This document shows positions 4,457-8,402 of a stretch of DNA of 8,402 nucleotides, piece by piece. The notes under the pieces were generated by a model. It saw only the letters and a list, made by a program, of their open reading frames with translations. It was not told where the DNA came from and did no database searches. This DNA comes from Thermoplasmata archaeon (GTDB lineage Archaea; Thermoplasmatota; Thermoplasmata; Lutacidiplasmatales; UBA184), in NCBI GenBank assembly GCA_030040755.1, contig JASHTC010000226.1:1-8402 (forward strand). The letters are read 5' to 3'. Both the position numbers and the translations under genes were made by a program. Each line of letters begins with the position of its first letter. Position 1 is the stretch's first letter.

Positions 4457-7296
4457 CGGCGCGGAGTGCGGATCGCCGGCGCGGGCATCCGGAGGAGCGG
4501 CGCGAGGAAGCGGGCGGTGTGGGAGCGGCCGACGCCCGCGACCTCCTCGGGAGCGCCCTCGGCGATCAACCGGCCGCCCGCCTCCCCGCCCTCCGGTCCG
4601 AGGTCGATGAGCCAGTCGGCCGACTTCAGCACGTCCAGGTTGTGCTCGATGACCACCACGGTGTTCCCGCCGGAACGGAGGCGGAAGAGGATCTGGAGCA
4701 GCCGGTCGACGTCCGCGAAGTGGAGGCCGGTGGTCGGCTCGTCGAGGAGGTAGAGGGTCTTGCCTGTCGGGGCGCGCGCCAACTCGAACGCGATCTTGAT
4801 GCGCTGCGCCTCCCCGCCCGACAGCGTCGTGGCACTCTGCCCGAGCTTCACGTAGCCGAGGCCGACGTCCTGCAGCAGCTGGAGCCGGCTCTCGATCCGG
4901 CGGTGGTTCCGGAAGAACTCGAGCGCCTCGTCCACCGTCATGTCGAGGACGTCGGCGATCGACCGACCCTTGAACCGCACCTCGAGGGTCTCCGTGTTGA
5001 ACCGCTTGCCCCCGCACTCCTCGCAGGCGACGTAGACGTCGGGGAGGAAGTGCATCTCGTAGCGGATCACCCCGTCCCCCTCGCACGACTCGCACCGCCC
5101 GCCGCGGACGTTGAAGCTGAAGCGCCCGGGCCGGAACCCTCGGGCCCGGGCGTCGGGGAGGCTGGCGAACAGGTCGCGGATCGGCGACATCACGCCGGTG
5201 TAGGTCCCGGGGTTGCTGCGGGGAGTCCGTCCGATCGGGGATTGGTCGATGAGGAGGACCCGGTCGACTTCGTCGATCCCGTCGATGTAGTCGTGCTTCC
5301 CCGGGGTCTCCCGGCCCAGCCCGAGATGGCGCCGCACCGTCTTGTACAGGATCTCCTCGAGGAGCGTCGACTTCCCGCTGCCCGAGACCCCGGAGCAGGC
5401 GACGAACAGACCGAGCGGGATCCGGATCGTGTCGCCCTTCAGGTTGTGCTCCCTCGGCCCGTGGACCGTCAGCCAGCGCCCGGTCGGCCGAGCGCGCAGG
5501 GCCGGCACGGCGATGGAGCGGCGGCCCGAGAGGAACTCGCCGGTGAGCGACCGGGGAGTCCCCGCGATGCGGTGCGGAGGTCCCGAGTAGAGCACCTCCC
5601 CCCCATGGACGCCCGCGCCGGGGCCGAGGTCGACCAGCCAGTCCGACTCGCGCATCGTCATCTCGTCGTGCTCGACGACGAGGACCGTGTTGCCGAGGTC
5701 GCGCAAGGTCTTCAGGGTCGCCAGCAGGCGCGCATGGTCCCGCGGATGGAGCCCGATCGACGGCTCGTCGAGGATGTACAGGACGCCCACGAGCCCCGAG
5801 CCGATCTGGGTGGCCAGGGCGATCCGCTCGGCCTCGCCGCCGGAGAGGGTCCCCGAGGCACGGTCGAGCGTGATGTAGGTGAGCCCGACGTTCTCCAGGA
5901 ACCCGAGGCGCGCCCGGATCTCCTTGACGACCTGCCCCACGATCTGCTCGTCCCGCTCGGACGGCCGGAGGTCGCGGAAGAACCGGACCGCCTCGGAGAC
6001 CGTCATCGCGACGACCTGGGCGATGGACTCCCCCTCGACGGTGACGGCCAGGCTCGCCGGCTTGAGCCGGCGGCCGCCGCACGCGCGGCACGGGACGAAC
6101 GACATGAACCCGAGGTAGTACTCCTTCGCTCCCTCGCTCTTGGTCTGCTTCCAGCGCCGTTCGACCGCCGCGACCAGCCCCTCGCGCAGCCACCCGCTCC
6201 CCCACCAGGCGGCGGGCCCCGAGCCGGTGAGCCCGACGCTCCGGCTCGTTCCCTCCATCAGGGCCTTCCAGCCGGCCTCGGGAAGCTCCCGGATCGGGCG
6301 ACGCGGGTCGTAGCCGAAGCTGTGGGAAAAGCGGGCCAGCGCCTCGGAGGTCGGGGTCAGGCCCCAGACCGAGATCGCGCGCCCGATCGGCTTGTCCTTG
6401 TTGGGGACGATCCGGTCCGGGTCGGCGTGCAGGGTCGCCCCGATGCCGAGGCACTCGGGACAGGCCCCGAACGGGTTGTTGAAGGAGAACATCCGCGGGG
6501 CGAGCTCCTCGACCGAGAAGCCGCACTCCGGGCAGGCGCGTCGGCTGGAGAAGGTGGTCCGCTCGCCTTTCGACCGCCGCACGATCACCAGGCCCTCCCC
6601 CAGCTGGCGCGCCAATTCCACCGCCTCGGCGAGACGCGTGCCCTCCGACTCGACGACCTCGAAGCTGTCGACGACCACCTCGATCGTGTGCTTCTTGTTC
6701 TTCTCGAGGCGCACCTCCGTGCCCGGCCGCCGCGCCTCGACCCCGTCGATGATCAGCCTCCGGTGGCCGGCGCGACGCAGGCGGTCGAGCACGTCACGGT
6801 GCTCTCCCTTCTGCGCTCGGACCACGGGGGCGATGAGGTCGACGCGCTCGCCGTGCGCCGCCGCCTCGACGGCCTGAACGATCCGGTCGACCGACTGGGG
6901 GGCGATCGCGTTGCCGTCGTTCGGGCAGTGCGGGACCCCGATGCGGGCGTAGAGGAGCCGGAGGAAGTCGTAGATCTCCGTGACGGTCCCGACGGTCGAC
7001 CGGGGGTTTCGGCTCCCGGCCCGCTGCTGGATCGCGATCGCGGGAGAGAGCCCCTCGATCGAGTCGACGTCCGGCTTGTCCATCTGGCCGAGGAACTGAC
7101 GGGCGTAGGCCGAGAGGCTCTCGATGTACCGTCGTTGCCCCTCGGCGTACAGCGTATCGAACGCGAGGGAGGATTTGCCGGAGCCGCTCACCCCGGTGAT
7201 GACGATGAACCGGCCGCGCGGCAGGTCGATCGAGACGTCCTTCAGGTTGTGTTGGCGCGCGCCGCGGACGCGAATGACGTCGGAGGGGTCGACCAC
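4453..7296 (-). CDS. uvrA: excinuclease ABC subunit A
   Basis: The 947-residue damage-sensing ATPase of nucleotide excision repair; the dimer binds distorted DNA and loads UvrB. It has two ABC-type ATPase halves. Half one: Walker A GVSGSGKS at 35-42, signature LSGGE at 484-488, Walker B with D510-E511. Half two: Walker A at 636-644, LSGGE at 825-829, D852-E853. Zinc modules are C255-x2-C258-x20-C279-x2-C282 and C735-x2-C738-x19-C758-x2-C761; the second is needed for DNA contact in studied UvrA. C403-x2-C406 lies in the conserved CxxCxGxR stretch before half one's signature. The length is that of full-length UvrA and no key residue is missing. The start is GTG at 7296-7294, set by the very strong AAGGAGGT four bases upstream, which itself starts in the stop codon of the preceding gene. 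It sits second in an operon, 9 nt after the creatininase-family gene and overlapping uvrC by 4 nt. uvrB is not in this window. Confidence 0.98.
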   Translation of the reverse strand: MVDPSDVIRVRGARQHNLKDVSIDLPRGRFIVITGVSGSGKSSLAFDTLYAEGQRRYIESLSAYARQFLGQMDKPDVDSIEGLSPAIAIQQRAGSRNPRSTVGTVTEIYDFLRLLYARIGVPHCPNDGNAIAPQSVDRIVQAVEAAAHGERVDLIAPVVRAQKGEHRDVLDRLRRAGHRRLIIDGVEARRPGTEVRLEKNKKHTIEVVVDSFEVVESEGTRLAEAVELARQLGEGLVIVRRSKGERTTFSSRRACPECGFSVEELAPRMFSFNNPFGACPECLGIGATLHADPDRIVPNKDKPIGRAISVWGLTPTSEALARFSHSFGYDPRRPIRELPEAGWKALMEGTSRSVGLTGSGPAAWWGSGWLREGLVAAVERRWKQTKSEGAKEYYLGFMSFVPCRACGGRRLKPASLAVTVEGESIAQVVAMTVSEAVRFFRDLRPSERDEQIVGQVVKEIRARLGFLENVGLTYITLDRASGTLSGGEAERIALATQIGSGLVGVLYILDEPSIGLHPRDHARLLATLKTLRDLGNTVLVVEHDEMTMRESDWLVDLGPGAGVHGGEVLYSGPPHRIAGTPRSLTGEFLSGRRSIAVPALRARPTGRWLTVHGPREHNLKGDTIRIPLGLFVACSGVSGSGKSTLLEEILYKTVRRHLGLGRETPGKHDYIDGIDEVDRVLLIDQSPIGRTPRSNPGTYTGVMSPIRDLFASLPDARARGFRPGRFSFNVRGGRCESCEGDGVIRYEMHFLPDVYVACEECGGKRFNTETLEVRFKGRSIADVLDMTVDEALEFFRNHRRIESRLQLLQDVGLGYVKLGQSATTLSGGEAQRIKIAFELARAPTGKTLYLLDEPTTGLHFADVDRLLQILFRLRSGGNTVVVIEHNLDVLKSADWLIDLGPEGGEAGGRLIAEGAPEEVAGVGRSHTARFLAPLLRMPAPAIRTPRR

Positions 7297-7298
7297 GG

Positions 7299-7308
7299 GA
7301 CCTCCTTA
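7299..7308 (-). promoter_or_regulatory. uvrA Shine-Dalgarno overlapping upstream stop
   Basis: On the minus strand the sequence runs TAAGGAGGTCCCGTG. TAA is the stop of the creatininase-family gene, AAGGAGGT is a near-complete complement to the 16S rRNA 3' end, and GTG is the uvrA start. The spacing of 3-4 nt is short. The overlap of stop and ribosome-binding site suggests ribosomes ending the first gene re-initiate on uvrA. This is the strongest ribosome-binding site in the window and decides the GTG start. Confidence 0.8.
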
Positions 7309-8028
7309 CGTCGGCAACAGGGTCCGCACGGTCTCTTCGATCCGGCGCAGCACGTGCTCCTGTACCCGACGGCCGAGCTCGGCGGTCGCCGGCCCCGGGT
7401 CGCCGATCACGCTCTCCGGCCACTCTCCCTCGGTGGGCGTCCCGGGCAGGAACGGGCTCCGACGGTTCTCCCCCTTCGGTCGGTACGGCCCGACGGTCTT
7501 CGGCGCGAGGGCCATGACCCGGGAGGTCTCGAGGAGCCCCGCGTGGCCGTCCGTGGCGGGCGATTCCTTCCCCCGGAGCTCGTAGACGAAGTCGTAGTCG
7601 GAGAGCACCACGATGCGCGTCTCGGGATGCGCCCGCATCGCCAGGTCCGCGGCCTCCCGGAGGGAGGCCATGTGTCCGCGCTCGGCGTGCCCGGACAGTA
7701 CGAGGAGGCGTCGAACGCCCGATCGGGCGAGCTCGGCTAGGACGCCCTCGGCATGGCAGGTCAGTTGCGCGTTCGACAGCGAGACCGTCCCCGGAAACCG
7801 GCGGGCCCCGGGGGCGCATCCGTAGGGCAGCGCGGGGGCGACCAGCGCGTCGAGCCGGCCCGCCAGCGCCAGAGCGGTCTCCTCCGCCTGGATCTGGTCG
7901 CTGCCGAGCGGCAGGTGGGGGCCGTGGGCCTCGAGAGCGCCGACCGGCAGGATCACGAGCGGGTTCGTCCGGATCCGTTCCGCGAAGCTGCGGGAATCGA
8001 GCTCGGTCAGCCGCAGGGTCGAGGGCAT
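7306..8028 (-). CDS. creatininase-family metal-dependent amidohydrolase
   Basis: A 240-residue enzyme of the creatininase superfamily, which hydrolyses cyclic or linear amide bonds with two metal ions. GALEAHGPHLPLGSD (30-44) gives metal ligands E33, H35 and D44; SGHAER (112-117) gives H114 and E116; DGHAGLLETS (160-169) gives H162 and E167. FPGTVSL at 78-84 is another family motif. The H-x-E at 114-116 resembles true creatininases, whereas the archaeal formamidopyrimidine deformylase ArfB and the MftE peptidase usually have HGGN there, so the substrate cannot be assigned. All metal positions are present and the length is normal, so it should be active; no signal peptide is seen, hence cytoplasmic. 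The ATG at 8028 lies about 26 nt from a TATA-like box and has no useful Shine-Dalgarno, implying a leaderless transcript. It is the first gene of the operon with uvrA (9 nt gap) and uvrC. Confidence 0.92.
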   Translation of the reverse strand: MPSTLRLTELDSRSFAERIRTNPLVILPVGALEAHGPHLPLGSDQIQAEETALALAGRLDALVAPALPYGCAPGARRFPGTVSLSNAQLTCHAEGVLAELARSGVRRLLVLSGHAERGHMASLREAADLAMRAHPETRIVVLSDYDFVYELRGKESPATDGHAGLLETSRVMALAPKTVGPYRPKGENRRSPFLPGTPTEGEWPESVIGDPGPATAELGRRVQEHVLRRIEETVRTLLPT

Positions 8029-8050
8029 CTCCGGAACGACCGAGTCTCGG

Positions 8051-8057
8051 TATTTAA
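8051..8057 (-). promoter_or_regulatory. TATA box of the creatininase-uvrA-uvrC operon
   Basis: The minus strand reads TTAAATA here, a near-consensus archaeal TATA box in very GC-rich surroundings. Its centre is about 26 nt before the ATG at 8028, so transcription should start at or next to the start codon and the operon mRNA would be leaderless. The bases just upstream (CCGCG) are not a typical purine-rich BRE. This is the clearest promoter in the window. Confidence 0.7.
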
Positions 8058-8069
8058 CGCGGGCCGAGA

Positions 8070-8086
8070 GGTAACGGTACGGTCAC
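8070..8086. repeat. triple GGTNAC-type repeat upstream of operon promoter
   Basis: GGTAAC, GGTAC and GGTCAC follow each other without spacers over 17 bp. The block starts about 13 bp beyond the TATA-like box, on the upstream side for the minus-strand operon, where an activator or repressor could touch the basal machinery. It might be a regulator site for the operon. No factor is known and the repeat is short, so chance is possible. Confidence 0.35.
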
Positions 8087-8152
8087 TCGGAGCGAAGCGA
8101 GAGCCGCACGCTCATAGCGGGGCGATGCCTTAGTGCGGGATTCGACCTGCGA

Positions 8153-8401
8153 CTAGGGGGGAGCCGCCGTCGTACCGGGGGCCGGAGCCGGAGTCTCGGG
8201 CTCGGCCACCTTCCCGGATTTGCGCCGGGTGCCGGGGCGCCGCGCGCGCTTCGCGGACGGGCCCGGGTCGGGGCCCGCCTCCGCACCGGCCGGCGCGGGT
8301 GCCGCCCCGGCCGGACCCTCCGCCGCGGCGGCCTTCGGGGGGCGGGGTCGGGCGGCCCTCCGCTTCGGCGCGTCGGCCGCCCGCGCGGCCCGGGCCTCCT
8401 T
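8153..8401 (-). CDS. C-terminal tail of an unidentified protein (partial)
   Basis: An open minus-strand frame enters from the right edge and ends at TAG (8155-8153), giving 82 visible residues. Nearly every third codon position is G or C, which supports real coding. The peptide is almost wholly Ala, Pro, Arg, Lys and Gly, with basic clusters (PKRRAARPRPPK near the start of the visible part, then AKRARRPGTRRKSGK) and an acidic/Pro end that finishes in TTAAPP. This is a disordered tail of the kind attached to nucleic-acid-binding or ribosomal proteins in GC-rich genomes; the folded part lies outside the window, so no product is named. It reads in the same direction as the operon, but the 124-bp spacer with its own TATA-like box suggests separate transcription. 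Read-through cannot be excluded. Confidence 0.6.
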   Translation of the reverse strand, partial: KEARAARAADAPKRRAARPRPPKAAAAEGPAGAAPAPAGAEAGPDPGPSAKRARRPGTRRKSGKVAEPETPAPAPGTTAAPP

Positions 8402-8402
8402 G

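Noticed and set aside
4457..6526. uvrC reading frame continuing open for about 690 codons upstream
   Set aside because: The upstream part is a wrong-frame reading of uvrA; the GIY-YIG domain starts near the ATG at 4456 and the ATGA overlap with uvrA fits that start. It is not a fusion.
4426..7740. Very long open plus-strand frame antisense to uvrA
   Set aside because: It is the mirror of uvrA in a GC-rich genome: the translated peptide is Arg/Asp/Glu/Pro/Val-rich with no domain, while the minus strand encodes a complete UvrA.
8135..8150. tRNA T-arm-like stem-loop (GCGGG, ATTCGA, CCTGC)
   Set aside because: The loop has 6 rather than 7 bases, no acceptor stem or anticodon arm can be paired around it on either strand, and the stem has a wobble on one strand and a mismatch on the other.
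8083..8286. Short minus-strand Arg/Pro-rich frame
   Set aside because: It is out of frame with the better-supported tail at 8401-8153, runs through the spacer and has an Arg/Pro composition typical of shadow frames.
1..8402. CRISPR array, insertion sequence, prophage or integration site
   Set aside because: I found no spaced direct repeats, transposase, integrase or terminal inverted repeats. The window is densely filled with cellular genes of uniform base composition.

Overview
This 8.4 kb window looks like chromosomal DNA from a very GC-rich archaeon. The evidence is a proteasome alpha subunit whose N-terminus closely resembles that of Thermoplasma, AT-rich TATA-like boxes about 26-30 nt upstream of start codons (the spacing of leaderless archaeal transcripts), and a radical SAM protein of an archaeal uncharacterised family (COG2108-like). 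A high-GC lineage of Thermoplasmatota is the best guess; this is inferred from motifs, not from a tree. UvrA and UvrC are of bacterial type, as in other archaea that carry UvrABC, but their third codon positions are as GC-rich as those of their neighbours, so any transfer is old.

Layout, left to right. Positions 1-69 are a short edge segment without a secure gene. A radical SAM gene (70-1209, minus) and a proteasome alpha gene (1383-2141, plus) diverge from a 173-bp intergenic region. A small DinB/YfiT-like four-helix protein (2153-2695, plus) follows psmA after 11 nt and probably shares its transcript. It converges on uvrC, and the 33-bp gap is framed by two GC hairpins, each holding the stop codon of one convergent gene in its loop. 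The minus strand from 8028 down to 2729 is one tight operon: creatininase-family amidohydrolase (8028-7306), uvrA (7296-4453, GTG start, strong Shine-Dalgarno built on the preceding stop codon) and uvrC (4456-2729, ATGA overlap with uvrA). Its promoter has a TATA-like box at 8051-8057 and an unusual GGTNAC-type triple repeat upstream. At the right edge, a minus-strand gene enters the window; only an Ala/Pro/Lys/Arg-rich C-terminal tail is visible (8401-8153).

How the genes work together: UvrA finds bulky DNA lesions and loads UvrB, and UvrC makes the two incisions of nucleotide excision repair. uvrB is not in the window, so it must lie elsewhere. UvrC here has both nuclease domains and the four-cysteine Fe-S motif but ends before the usual C-terminal tandem helix-hairpin-helix domain. 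The metal-dependent amidohydrolase at the head of the uvrAC operon is the most intriguing association. I see no RNA gene, CRISPR array, transposon or phage gene. Most of the window is recognisable housekeeping DNA; the points worth a second look are the operon partnership, the shortened UvrC, the divergent proteasome/DinB pair, the paired stop-codon hairpins and the promoter-proximal repeat.
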